A stretch of 64,000 bases of DNA from assembly GCA_964490705.1 (NCBI GenBank), contig CAZBCG010000008.1:62001-126000 (forward strand). The letters are read 5' to 3'. Below the pieces are notes generated by a model. The model was not told where the DNA came from, searched no databases, and worked only from the letters and a program-made list of their open reading frames with translations. Shown here in pieces: positions 16,980 to 24,675 of this stretch. The position numbers and the translations under genes were made by a program. The DNA comes from Fodinibius sp964490705. Lineage in GTDB: Bacteria > Bacteroidota > Rhodothermia > Balneolales > Balneolaceae. Each line of letters opens with the position of its first letter. Within the stretch, counting starts at the first letter, position 1.

Positions 16980-17048
16980 TGTCATCCTGAACTTGCCGCG
17001 CTCCGTCCATTCGGAGTTTCAGGATCTAAATACTGAGATTCCGAAACT
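16980..17048. repeat. REP-like dispersed repeat, copy 2
   Basis: GTCATCCTGAAC (16981-16992) and TTTCAGGATCT (17017-17027) repeat the pair seen at 11891-11940. A small CTCCG/CGGAG hairpin lies between them. The continuation CTGAGATTCCGAAAC looks like a further, decayed arm. Confidence 0.55.
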
Positions 17049-17077
17049 AATATCAAGTCCCAACTAAATTGATCAAA

Positions 17078-17115
17078 AAAAGCTCATCCGATCGAAGAAC
17101 ATCGAATGAGCTTTT
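17078..17115 (-). terminator. Terminator of sucD
   Basis: AAAAGCTCATCCGAT (17078-17092) and ATCGAATGAGCTTTT (17101-17115) pair with one mismatch. On the minus strand the hairpin begins 14 bases after the sucD stop codon and ends in a run of seven T, a textbook rho-independent terminator. Confidence 0.85.
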
Positions 17116-17128
17116 GTACTAAATGAAA

Positions 17129-18004
17129 CTATGCTGTTGCCAGCAATTCTTTTAGCGTAATGCCGATTTCAGCGGGGCTGTCAACAACGGTAACGCCCGC
17201 ATTGCGCAGTGCTTGTTTTTTGGCATCGGCTCCGCCGGTTCCGCCAGAAATAATGGCGCCGGCATGCCCCATGCGTCGGCCGGGAGGGGCCGTGCTACCT
17301 GCAATAAACGCTACGACCGGCTTATCCACATTTTCTTCGATGTAGGCTGCGGCTTCTTCCTCAGCGGTACCGCCGATTTCACCGATCAGTACAATGGCTT
17401 CGGTATCGTTATCTTGCTCAAAAAGTTTGACCGCATCGGTGTGCGTTGTTCCAATAACCGGGTCACCGCCAATACCGATGGCTGTGCTTTGTCCAAGTCC
17501 GGCTTTGGTCAGTTGGTCAACTGCTTCGTAGGTTAATGTTCCGGATCGGGAAATCAGTCCTACTTTGCCGGGCGTAAAAATACTGCCGGGCATAATGCCG
17601 ATCTTGGCTTCACCGGGGGTAATTACACCGGGGCAATTCGGACCGATGAGCGTAGCACCGTGACTGTTTACAATCTGCTTAGCGGTAATCATATCTTTGA
17701 CGGGAATACCTTCGGTGATACAGATGATTACCTCAATTCCGGCAAAAGCGGCTTCTGAGATTGCATCCCCAGCAAAAGCAGGGGGTACAAAAATGACCGA
17801 GGTGTTGGCATTTTCCTTTTCAACAGCATCGGATACCGTATTATAAACCGGCAGATCGTGGTGCGTTTGTCCGCCTTTTCCGGGCGTAACGCCGGCCACC
17901 ACATTGGTGCCGTATTCAATCATCTGCTCGGCATGAAAGCTGCCTTCACTGCCTGTAATTCCCTGTACAACGAGTCGAGTATCATTACCTACAAGTACGC
18001 TCAT
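17129..18004 (-). CDS. sucD: Succinyl-CoA synthetase alpha subunit
   Basis: This 291-residue subunit, with SucC, interconverts succinyl-CoA and succinate with formation of ATP or GTP in the citric acid cycle. The N-terminal CoA-binding Rossmann fold shows QGITGSEGSFHAEQMIEYG, and the active-site phosphohistidine is in GRRMGHAGAIISGG. The family segments GPNCPGVI and SRSGTLTYEA are also present. Length and motifs are normal. No sucC is adjacent. It is transcribed divergently from dnaG, with a heptad-repeat hairpin between them, and has a strong terminator. Confidence 0.96.
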   Translation of the reverse strand: MSVLVGNDTRLVVQGITGSEGSFHAEQMIEYGTNVVAGVTPGKGGQTHHDLPVYNTVSDAVEKENANTSVIFVPPAFAGDAISEAAFAGIEVIICITEGIPVKDMITAKQIVNSHGATLIGPNCPGVITPGEAKIGIMPGSIFTPGKVGLISRSGTLTYEAVDQLTKAGLGQSTAIGIGGDPVIGTTHTDAVKLFEQDNDTEAIVLIGEIGGTAEEEAAAYIEENVDKPVVAFIAGSTAPPGRRMGHAGAIISGGTGGADAKKQALRNAGVTVVDSPAEIGITLKELLATA

Positions 18005-18081
18005 GAACTTTCCTTAATTAAGTTAAATGATTTTCGTAAGTCGGACGGAATATACCCACATCATCATGATTTGGCAAAGAT

Positions 18082-18163
18082 GAGAATTGAGAATTAGGAA
18101 TTATGAATTAAAAATTTTACATCCCAATCATTTCCAATTCCTAATTCATAATTCCTAATTATA
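18082..18163. repeat. Heptad-unit hairpin element A (sucD-dnaG spacer)
   Basis: The left arm is four 7-base units in a row: GAGAATT, GAGAATT, AGGAATT, ATGAATT (18082-18109). The right arm at 18136-18163 is AATTCCT, AATTCAT, AATTCCT, AATTATA. A 19-base stretch from 18092 pairs exactly with the right arm. The two divergent genes start on either side, so their promoters or leaders must lie in or next to it. Confidence 0.75.
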
Positions 18164-18182
18164 TTCTTATCATTTCATTGCC

Positions 18183-20231
18183 ATGGCAACCATGATTCCT
18201 GACGACAAAAAAGAAGAAGTACGCGGCGCGGCGGATATCGTCGAGGTGGTCGAAGACTACGTCAAACTCAAGCGATCCGGCCGCAGCTGGAAAGGGCTCT
18301 GCCCGTTCCACGATGAGAAAACGGCTTCTTTTCATGTTACGCCCGATCTCGGAATTTACAAGTGTTTTGGGTGTGGCGAATCGGGCGATGTGTTTAACTT
18401 TGTGATGGAGATGGAGGGCGTCGGTTTTGTGGAAGCGATGCGCTCGCTGGCCGACCGCTATGGCGTGTCACTGCCCGAAAAAGACGACGGGGAACTCAGC
18501 GAAGAACACAATCTGCGCGAAGGCATTTATCACGCCTTAAAATATGCGGGAGTGTTCTTTTTTCGTCACCTAATGGAAACCGATGAAGCCCAGAAAGCCC
18601 GCGATTATCTCAAAAAAAGAGGCTACGATCGCTCGATTATCAAAAAATACGGTTTGGGATATGCTCCCGCCAAAGGATCGAAGTTGTATAAAACGGCTAT
18701 CGATTCGGGTATCAACGAAGAGTATTTGTTGGAGGCGGGACTGATAAAGCCCAGCAAGCGCGATGACGGATTTTATGATGCATTCCGGGGGCGGTTGATG
18801 TTCCCGATTTTCAATCCCTCGGGCAAAGTAATCGCTTATGCGGGACGCGTGCTGGGGAACGAGAAATCAGCGAAATATATCAATTCTCCGCAGACCAAAG
18901 TATATGACAAGAGCTCGGTGCTGTACGGCATCAACTTTGCGAAAAATGAAATCCGCAAGACCAACGAAGTGATTTTGGTAGAAGGCTATACCGATGTTAT
19001 TTCGCTGCAGCAGTATGGCATCGATAACGTGGCAGCGTCAAGTGGTACGTCACTCACTCTGCGACAAATGAATCTACTGCACCGCTACGGCGATACGATT
19101 ACCATGATTTATGATTCTGATTCCGCCGGTCAGCGGGCGATGAAGCGGGGCATCAATATTGCGCTACGCGAGGGCATGGATGTGAAGCTGCTTGAGCTGC
19201 CCGAAGGCGAAGATCCCGATTCGTTTGTTCGTCAGTTTGGGAAAGAGGCATTCCAAGAAATGAAGCAGGAAGAGGCCGAAGGCTTTCTGGATTACCTGGT
19301 GCACAAGGCGCGTAATGAAGGCCGCTGGAATGAGGAGAAAGATAAAGTTGTCACCGAGATCCTCGAATCTATCGCCCATATTCCCGATCAGATTAAGCAG
19401 GAAGTGGAAGTACAAAAGCTGAATAAAATTTCGAAGATCGGTGATCGGGCGCTGTTTGATGAGCTCGGAAAAATTCGCAAGCGGGTGAAAGAGGAACGTA
19501 AAAAAGCCAAGCAGCGCGAAAAACGTCGCCGTGAACGCGAAGCACGCAAGAAACAAAATCAGCAGCGGGATAATCGTCCACAGGCACCGCGGCCGCATAG
19601 TGTTGGATTCAATGAACAGGTGGAAGCCGATCAGCAAAAGCAAAGAGCACCGGAACCGCAGGGCAAACGCCCGAATTATGAAAAGGAGCTCATTCGTCTG
19701 ATGCTGATGTACGAGCGCGACATGATCGACTATATCGGCTCGCAGTGTAATGGCCAGCAGTTTGAGGATGAACAGCTTCGCAATTTTTATGAGGATATCA
19801 TCGAACGTTACAAAGAAGAAAAGGAAGTATCTGTGGAAGCGTATGCCGATCGCGAGCATCCGTATCCCAAATTGGTGGGAGAGGTGGTGCTCGAGGAGCA
19901 TTCGGTGAGCGAGCGTCATCACGAAAAAGTGGGTATCCAGTTTAAGAAGGATAAGAATCCCTATCGCACGGCCAAAGGTGCGTTGAAGGCATTAAAGATT
20001 CACTATCTCGATCGCCTGCAGGTGGAGTTGTATGAGCGATATCAGGCGGCTGATGAAGAGGAGCGCAAAAATGTAATGAAGCAGATGAAGGAGGCTGGCC
20101 GCCAGCGCACGCGGTTACAGCAGTCGCCCATTGATGAACTATTTCCCGATCCCGATTCGGAGGCCGCTGAAAAAGTATCCGAAAAAGTGTTTAGGTATAA
20201 AATGAAGCATGAGCGGGAGAGTAATGAGTGA
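18183..20231 (+). CDS. dnaG: DNA primase
   Basis: DnaG lays RNA primers for replication. The N-terminal CHC2 zinc finger is seen as CPFHDEK and, further on, CFGCGESGDVF. The primase core and Toprim follow with EVILVEGYTDVI (catalytic Glu), YDSDSAGQRA and EGEDPDSF. The linker from about residue 430 to 500 is long, highly charged and Lys/Arg/Gln rich (KQREKRRREREARKK), and the C-terminal helicase-binding domain follows. Length (682) is slightly above average because of the linker. The last four residues (ESNE) and the stop codon lie inside repeat element B. Confidence 0.96.
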   Translation: MATMIPDDKKEEVRGAADIVEVVEDYVKLKRSGRSWKGLCPFHDEKTASFHVTPDLGIYKCFGCGESGDVFNFVMEMEGVGFVEAMRSLADRYGVSLPEKDDGELSEEHNLREGIYHALKYAGVFFFRHLMETDEAQKARDYLKKRGYDRSIIKKYGLGYAPAKGSKLYKTAIDSGINEEYLLEAGLIKPSKRDDGFYDAFRGRLMFPIFNPSGKVIAYAGRVLGNEKSAKYINSPQTKVYDKSSVLYGINFAKNEIRKTNEVILVEGYTDVISLQQYGIDNVAASSGTSLTLRQMNLLHRYGDTITMIYDSDSAGQRAMKRGINIALREGMDVKLLELPEGEDPDSFVRQFGKEAFQEMKQEEAEGFLDYLVHKARNEGRWNEEKDKVVTEILESIAHIPDQIKQEVEVQKLNKISKIGDRALFDELGKIRKRVKEERKKAKQREKRRREREARKKQNQQRDNRPQAPRPHSVGFNEQVEADQQKQRAPEPQGKRPNYEKELIRLMLMYERDMIDYIGSQCNGQQFEDEQLRNFYEDIIERYKEEKEVSVEAYADREHPYPKLVGEVVLEEHSVSERHHEKVGIQFKKDKNPYRTAKGALKALKIHYLDRLQVELYERYQAADEEERKNVMKQMKEAGRQRTRLQQSPIDELFPDPDSEAAEKVSEKVFRYKMKHERESNE

Positions 20232-20281
20232 TAAGTAAGGAGTATTGATGGCATTACTTGTTACTCATTATTCATTGCTTA
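20217..20281. repeat. Heptad-unit hairpin element B (end of dnaG)
   Basis: The left arm is GAGAGTA, ATGAGTG, ATAAGTA, AGGAGTA (20217-20244). The right arm is TTACTTG, TTACTCA, TTATTCA, TTGCTTA (20254-20281), an imperfect reverse complement with a 9-base loop. The left arm encodes the last four residues and stop codon of dnaG. It may also act as a transcription terminator. Confidence 0.75.
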
Positions 20282-20324
20282 GCAGCTACAAAAATTTCCT
20301 ATAACTCACTGTATCTATTATAGA

Positions 20325-21149
20325 ATGGCTGATTTTACTATCGAACTAAACGTTGCCAAAAAGGCAGCGAAGGCTGCATCCCAAATTATTTCCAAATATC
20401 AGCGTGAACGCAACTTTTCGGTTGATTACAAAGGCAAAAATGATCTGGTGACCGAAGCGGATGTGGCGGCCGAGGATGAGATTGTATCCATCATTCAAAA
20501 GGCATTTCCGGAGGATGATATTCTTGCCGAGGAGACCGCCGAAATGGCAACTTTGCCTCAGGGACGCACGTGGCTTATCGATCCCATTGACGGAACCACC
20601 AATTTTGCACACGGTTTCCCGGTGTATTGTGTTTCCATTGCGCTTTGGGAAAATCGCCAGCCGAAAATAGGATTAGTGCTCGAAGTTTCTCGAAACGAAT
20701 GTTTTACTGCGCTGGCCGGCAAAGGCGCTTATTTGGATGGAAATCCGATTACCGTATCCAGGGTGGAGAGTCCGAAAAAAGCATTGATCGGTACCGGTTT
20801 CCCGTATAATGATCTGAGCCTGGTGGATAACTACCTGAAGTTTTTCCGCATGCTGATGGGCAATATTCAAGCTATTCGTCGTCCTGGTGCTGCTTCGTAT
20901 GATCTGTGTTGCGTAGCTTGCGGACGATTTGACGGCTTTTATGAATACGCGCTCAATCCCTGGGATGTGGGAGCTGCAGCGCTGATCGTGCAAGAGGCCG
21001 GGGGCGTGATATCGGATTGGCAGGGCAGTGATGACTGGCTGTTTGGGAAGCGTATCGTTGCCGGAAATTCAGCAATCCATGACTTTCTGCTGGAAGAGAT
21101 TGGCAATTATTTTGATGAAGAAGAAATAAATGTGAGACGTCAAACGTGA
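20325..21149 (+). CDS. suhB: Inositol monophosphatase family protein (SuhB-like)
   Basis: This 274-residue Mg-dependent phosphatase has metal ligands in AEETAEM, the signature LIDPIDGTTNFAHGFP, and the C-terminal WDVGAAALIVQEAGG. All catalytic acidic residues are present. Family members hydrolyse inositol-1-phosphate or related sugar phosphates, and SuhB also takes part in rRNA antitermination complexes; sequence alone does not decide between these. Its last five residues (VRRQT) and stop lie in repeat element C, so the native C-terminus may have been altered by insertion of the element. It converges with bshB1. Confidence 0.88.
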   Translation: MADFTIELNVAKKAAKAASQIISKYQRERNFSVDYKGKNDLVTEADVAAEDEIVSIIQKAFPEDDILAEETAEMATLPQGRTWLIDPIDGTTNFAHGFPVYCVSIALWENRQPKIGLVLEVSRNECFTALAGKGAYLDGNPITVSRVESPKKALIGTGFPYNDLSLVDNYLKFFRMLMGNIQAIRRPGAASYDLCCVACGRFDGFYEYALNPWDVGAAALIVQEAGGVISDWQGSDDWLFGKRIVAGNSAIHDFLLEEIGNYFDEEEINVRRQT

Positions 21150-21186
21150 GACAAATCTCTTTCGCATCTCACGTCTGCCGTTTCAC
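21132..21186. repeat. Heptad-unit hairpin element C (suhB-bshB1 junction)
   Basis: The left arm is GTGAGAC, GTCAAAC, GTGAGAC (21132-21152). The right arm is ATCTCAC, GTCTGCC, GTTTCAC (21166-21186), an imperfect reverse complement. The left arm contains the suhB stop codon, and the right arm overlaps the bshB1 stop codon (21183-21185), so the element fills the whole convergent junction. Confidence 0.75.
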
Positions 21187-21926
21187 CTCTGTGGTCCCGT
21201 CTCAAAAAGTGCATCAAACGATCCCATCGGAATAGGTCCATTGTGATACTTGAACGGCTCTCCGTATTTGGCGCCGATTAAATGTCCATAGTGACGTGCC
21301 CGAGCCTCGATGCCGTTAAAAAATTCTTCGCTAGAAATATAGGTTTCGGGTTCATCCCCTGTATCACTGACGTTAAACTGGGTTTTGAAAGCCAGAATTG
21401 CCTCTTTTTTGATTTCGAACGTATCAGAAATATCGAATACGAGATCTGGTTCAAAGGGACGGTCCTGCATAAAGTGAAGTACGTGCGACGGCCGCCACCG
21501 TTCTTGGGGATTGTCGTTGGAATCTTTGGTCTCAATTTTCGTCAATCCGCTGAAAAAGATAGCATCCAGCGCCAGTTGGGTGGCATTCCCGTGATCGGGA
21601 TGGCGATCCGATGGCGCACCAACTAAGCATACATGCGGCCGATAGGCACGAATTTTTTGGATGATTTTCTTCTGATATTCCCGGGTGCTTTCCAATTTGG
21701 TATCAGGTAATCCCAGGTTTTCGCGGACTTCCAAGCCGATGATGTCAGCAGCATCAGAAGCTTCGCCGAGGCGCTGTTCCGGGGTACCGCGACTGCCCAT
21801 CTCACCACGCGTAAAATCTATCACTCCCACTTTTTTTCCCTGATTAACAAGAGCAGCAAGCGTGCCGCCGCAGCAAAGTTCAGTATCGTCGGGATGGGCA
21901 GAAAGCGCTAGAACGTCGAGTTTCAT
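21183..21926 (-). CDS. bshB1: Bacillithiol biosynthesis deacetylase BshB1
   Basis: This PIG-L family zinc deacetylase removes the acetyl group from GlcNAc-malate in bacillithiol synthesis. The start at 21926 (MKLDVLALSAHPDDTE) places the metal motif AHPDDTE at residues 10-16 as usual; longer readings lack support. Other family landmarks are DFTRGEMGSRGT, GAPSDRHPDHGNAT (third metal ligand) and HFMQDRPFEPDLVFDI. Length is 247, typical of BshB1. bshA and bshC are not in the window. A second, BshB2-like PIG-L protein is encoded at 30753. It converges with the suhB-like gene. Confidence 0.92.
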   Translation of the reverse strand: MKLDVLALSAHPDDTELCCGGTLAALVNQGKKVGVIDFTRGEMGSRGTPEQRLGEASDAADIIGLEVRENLGLPDTKLESTREYQKKIIQKIRAYRPHVCLVGAPSDRHPDHGNATQLALDAIFFSGLTKIETKDSNDNPQERWRPSHVLHFMQDRPFEPDLVFDISDTFEIKKEAILAFKTQFNVSDTGDEPETYISSEEFFNGIEARARHYGHLIGAKYGEPFKYHNGPIPMGSFDALFETGPQR

Positions 21927-22064
21927 ATCAAGAAGTTGGTTAATTTTGCAGTATAATATAGGTGAAAATTCGGGGATCGTTAAAAATTTGCCCAACTTCA
22001 TTTTTTGCAACGATATCCATTTTATTTCGTACCAGAGGCACTATGATCAAAAACAATTACGGGC

Positions 22065-23306
22065 ATGTCTGAATTTAGTCGATTTTTAAATAGCACCTGG
22101 GAGGGATTCAAAATTTCCCTCAGTGCGTTGGGCATCAACAAAACGCGATCTATTCTTACCATGCTTTGTATCATTATCGGTATCGTGATGGTGACGTTGA
22201 TGAATGCGGTCAGCAATGGGATGGATGCTGAGTTTGATAAAAGTATGGCCATGATGGGGCAGAATGTCGTTTATGTGGAGACACAACCCTGGAATCGCGG
22301 TCCCGATTACAAGTGGTGGGAGTATCGCAGTCGCCGCGATATGAAGCTGGAGTATGTGGATCAAATTCGGGAATCCAGTCGTCTGGCATCGGATGTTTCG
22401 GCAGCTGCATCGCGGGGGACTTCCATCAGGTTTGAAGACGTGAGTGCCGAAGGTGTATTTCTGGCGGGGGTAACGGATAAATATTTTGATACCGCCGGAT
22501 TGGATGTAGAAGTAGGTCGGGTATTTACCGCTGAAGAAGTCCGTCGCGGTGCAAAGGTAACCGTGCTGGGAGCTACAATTGCTGATAAACTCTTTGATCA
22601 GGAAAATCCGTTAGGTAAAGATATTCGGGTTGAGGGACAGAAGTTCAGAGTGATTGGTATTCTGGAAAAGCAGGGCAAATTTCTTGGGTTGGCGGATATG
22701 GATCGCAGAGCGATTGCTCCGATTACGGCCTATGGACAAATTTTTAGTCTGCGCGGGAATATTCAACTGGCGGTAAAATTCCCAAATGAGAAAGTTATGG
22801 AAGAGGGCGAATACGAGATTGAGGGCATTATGCGTCGTATTCGCGGGCTGGAAGCGACTGAGGACAATGATTTTGAAATCAATAAGCCGCAGGCTTTTAA
22901 GCCACAACTGGAATCTTTTAAGGCTGGACTATATATGGTTGGCGGTGCGCTTACGGCACTTTCGCTGATCATCGGCGGTATTGGGGTGATGAATATCATG
23001 TTTGTGTCGGTGCGCGAGCGAACCAAAGAGATTGGTATCCGCAAGGCAGTGGGCGCCAAAGCGTGGGAAATCTTATACCAGTTTTTGATAGAGGCTGTGG
23101 TCATGTGTTTGCTGGGCGGCCTTGTGGGACTGGGTATTGCCTATCCGCTGAGCTTGCTGCTTAATCAGATTTTTATTGCCAGCATTGATCTCAGCGTAGT
23201 CGTTGCCGCTTTTATATTGTGTTCGCTCGTTGGACTTATTTTTGGATTTATCCCCGCATATAAGGCGGCAAAATCAGATCCCATAGAATCACTGAGGTAC
23301 GAATAG
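22065..23306 (+). CDS. MacB/FtsX-type ABC permease 1
   Basis: This 413-residue permease has the MacB layout: one N-terminal helix (ILTMLCIIIGIVMVTL), a large periplasmic domain of ~230 residues, and three C-terminal helices starting GALTALSLIIGGIGVMNIMFVSV. The conserved coupling segment RERTKEIGIRKAVGAK contacts an ATPase. It lacks its own ATPase domain, and the likely partner is encoded at 29903. The next permease gene starts one base after its stop, so the two form a transcriptional pair and probably a heterodimer. The substrate could be a macrolide, lipid, peptide or other exported compound. Confidence 0.88.
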   Translation: MSEFSRFLNSTWEGFKISLSALGINKTRSILTMLCIIIGIVMVTLMNAVSNGMDAEFDKSMAMMGQNVVYVETQPWNRGPDYKWWEYRSRRDMKLEYVDQIRESSRLASDVSAAASRGTSIRFEDVSAEGVFLAGVTDKYFDTAGLDVEVGRVFTAEEVRRGAKVTVLGATIADKLFDQENPLGKDIRVEGQKFRVIGILEKQGKFLGLADMDRRAIAPITAYGQIFSLRGNIQLAVKFPNEKVMEEGEYEIEGIMRRIRGLEATEDNDFEINKPQAFKPQLESFKAGLYMVGGALTALSLIIGGIGVMNIMFVSVRERTKEIGIRKAVGAKAWEILYQFLIEAVVMCLLGGLVGLGIAYPLSLLLNQIFIASIDLSVVVAAFILCSLVGLIFGFIPAYKAAKSDPIESLRYE

Positions 23307-23307
23307 C

Positions 23308-24531
23308 ATGAATATTAAAGAAGTTTTCAAGCAGGCTTTCGATTCGCTGTGGGCCAACAAATTGCGTTCATTTTTAACGTTGCTGGCCTTGGTGGTAGGT
23401 GTATTTTCTGTGATTGTATCAACTACGGCCGTGGCGGTGCTGGATAATTTTTTCCAGGATACGATGAGCTTCATGGGCGGTGATGTGGTGAACGTTTCCC
23501 GAAATGCCTCAGTGCAGATCGGCAATGATAATCGAAGCGATCGGAATCGACAGGATATTACGTTTGAGACGGCCGAGGAGCTGCAAGAACAGATCCGCAT
23601 GGCCGAAAATATTAGTCCCGATGAAACCTTTGATCGCACAAAAGTACTGTATGGTGATCAGGAAACCGACCCCACAGTTCGTATTGTAGGCAGCAATCAA
23701 TACTATCTGGAGAATAATGCCTACGAGCTGCAAGACGGACGAAATTTCTCATCAGAAGATGTACAATATGGGCGTCCGTATGCGATTATCGGAAAAGATG
23801 TGAGAGATGAACTTTTCCAGACCGAATTTCCGGTTGGCAAGAATATCCGAATTGCAGGACGAAGATATCAGATTATTGGAGCGCTCGAATCGAAAGGAAG
23901 TATTTTTGGACAGTCGATGGATGAGATGGTGATTATACCTTATACGACTGCGCTGAATGTGTATGGCGGCAATCGAAATATTGATATCCAGGTGAAGGCT
24001 CCGGCCATGGAACTTATTGATGCTACCATTGATGAAGTGACGGGTATTATGCGGGTGGCCCGCAAAGTGGCGCCCGGGATGGAAAATGATTTTGAAATTG
24101 AGACCAACGATTCGCTGGCCGGTACCTTCGATCAGTTTACGTTTATTCTTTATGCTGTGGGATTTGTGATTGGTGGGATCACGCTTTTTGGAGCGGGTAT
24201 TGGAGTGATGAACATTATGCTGGTGTCGGTAACCGAGCGGACGCGCGAAATCGGTATCCGAAAAGCCGTTGGAGCTACGAAAAAAGCTATCGTATCCCAA
24301 TTTTTAACGGAGACGGTCTTCATTTGTCAGATGGGAGGATTGATCGGTATTGCGCTGGGAGTTTTGGCCGGTAACGGTATGGCCCTGTGGATCGAAACTG
24401 ATCCCGTTGTTCCCATCTGGGCCGTGCTGATGGGCTTCTTTGGGATGTTTGTGATCGGATTGCTTTTTGGAGTATATCCCGCTTATAAAGCCGCCCAGCT
24501 CGATCCTATCGAAAGTCTTCGATACGAATGA
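23308..24531 (+). CDS. MacB/FtsX-type ABC permease 2
   Basis: This is a paralogue of the preceding gene, with the same length class (407) and plan: an N-terminal helix (LTLLALVVGVFSVIVST), a periplasmic domain, and a C-terminal triple helix with GAGIGVMNIMLVSV and the coupling motif TERTREIGIRKAVGAT. Both end in DPIESLRYE, a shared family tail. Having two different permeases side by side suggests a heteromeric pump using the ATPase at 29903, the adaptor at 28511 and the TolC at 27153. Heptad element D follows 3 bases after the stop. Confidence 0.88.
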   Translation: MNIKEVFKQAFDSLWANKLRSFLTLLALVVGVFSVIVSTTAVAVLDNFFQDTMSFMGGDVVNVSRNASVQIGNDNRSDRNRQDITFETAEELQEQIRMAENISPDETFDRTKVLYGDQETDPTVRIVGSNQYYLENNAYELQDGRNFSSEDVQYGRPYAIIGKDVRDELFQTEFPVGKNIRIAGRRYQIIGALESKGSIFGQSMDEMVIIPYTTALNVYGGNRNIDIQVKAPAMELIDATIDEVTGIMRVARKVAPGMENDFEIETNDSLAGTFDQFTFILYAVGFVIGGITLFGAGIGVMNIMLVSVTERTREIGIRKAVGATKKAIVSQFLTETVFICQMGGLIGIALGVLAGNGMALWIETDPVVPIWAVLMGFFGMFVIGLLFGVYPAYKAAQLDPIESLRYE

Positions 24532-24534
24532 GTT

Positions 24535-24638
24535 CAGTTGGCAGTAAGCAGTGGCAGGAGACAATATTAGTCCTGCCTAATTATATATTTTAAATGAGAT
24601 TTTACTCTAGACTGCCTACCGCCAACTGACTGCCGCTT
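24535..24638. repeat. Heptad-unit hairpin element D (after permease 2)
   Basis: The left arm is CAGTTGG, CAGTAAG, CAGTGGC (24535-24555). The right arm is ACTGCCT, ACCGCCA, ACTGACT (24611-24631), then GCCGCTT. Between them a smaller hairpin pairs GGCAGGA with TCCTGCC. The outer arms pair with a few mismatches. The element separates the permease pair from the glycosyltransferase gene. Confidence 0.7.
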
Positions 24639-24675
24639 CCTTTTTTATGAAACTTGGTATCTGGTATATTCCGGG

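Noticed and set aside
19164..19922. Minus-strand frame (252 residues) inside dnaG
   Set aside because: The frame arises from the codon bias of the Lys/Glu-rich primase linker on the other strand; the product is a hydrophobic low-complexity string with no family.
23752..24300. Minus-strand frame (182 residues) inside permease 2
   Set aside because: Antisense shadow of a well-supported ABC permease; no motifs.
18082..24638. CRISPR array
   Set aside because: The repeated units are 7 bases, contiguous and inverted in pairs, with no spacers of constant length and no cas genes.
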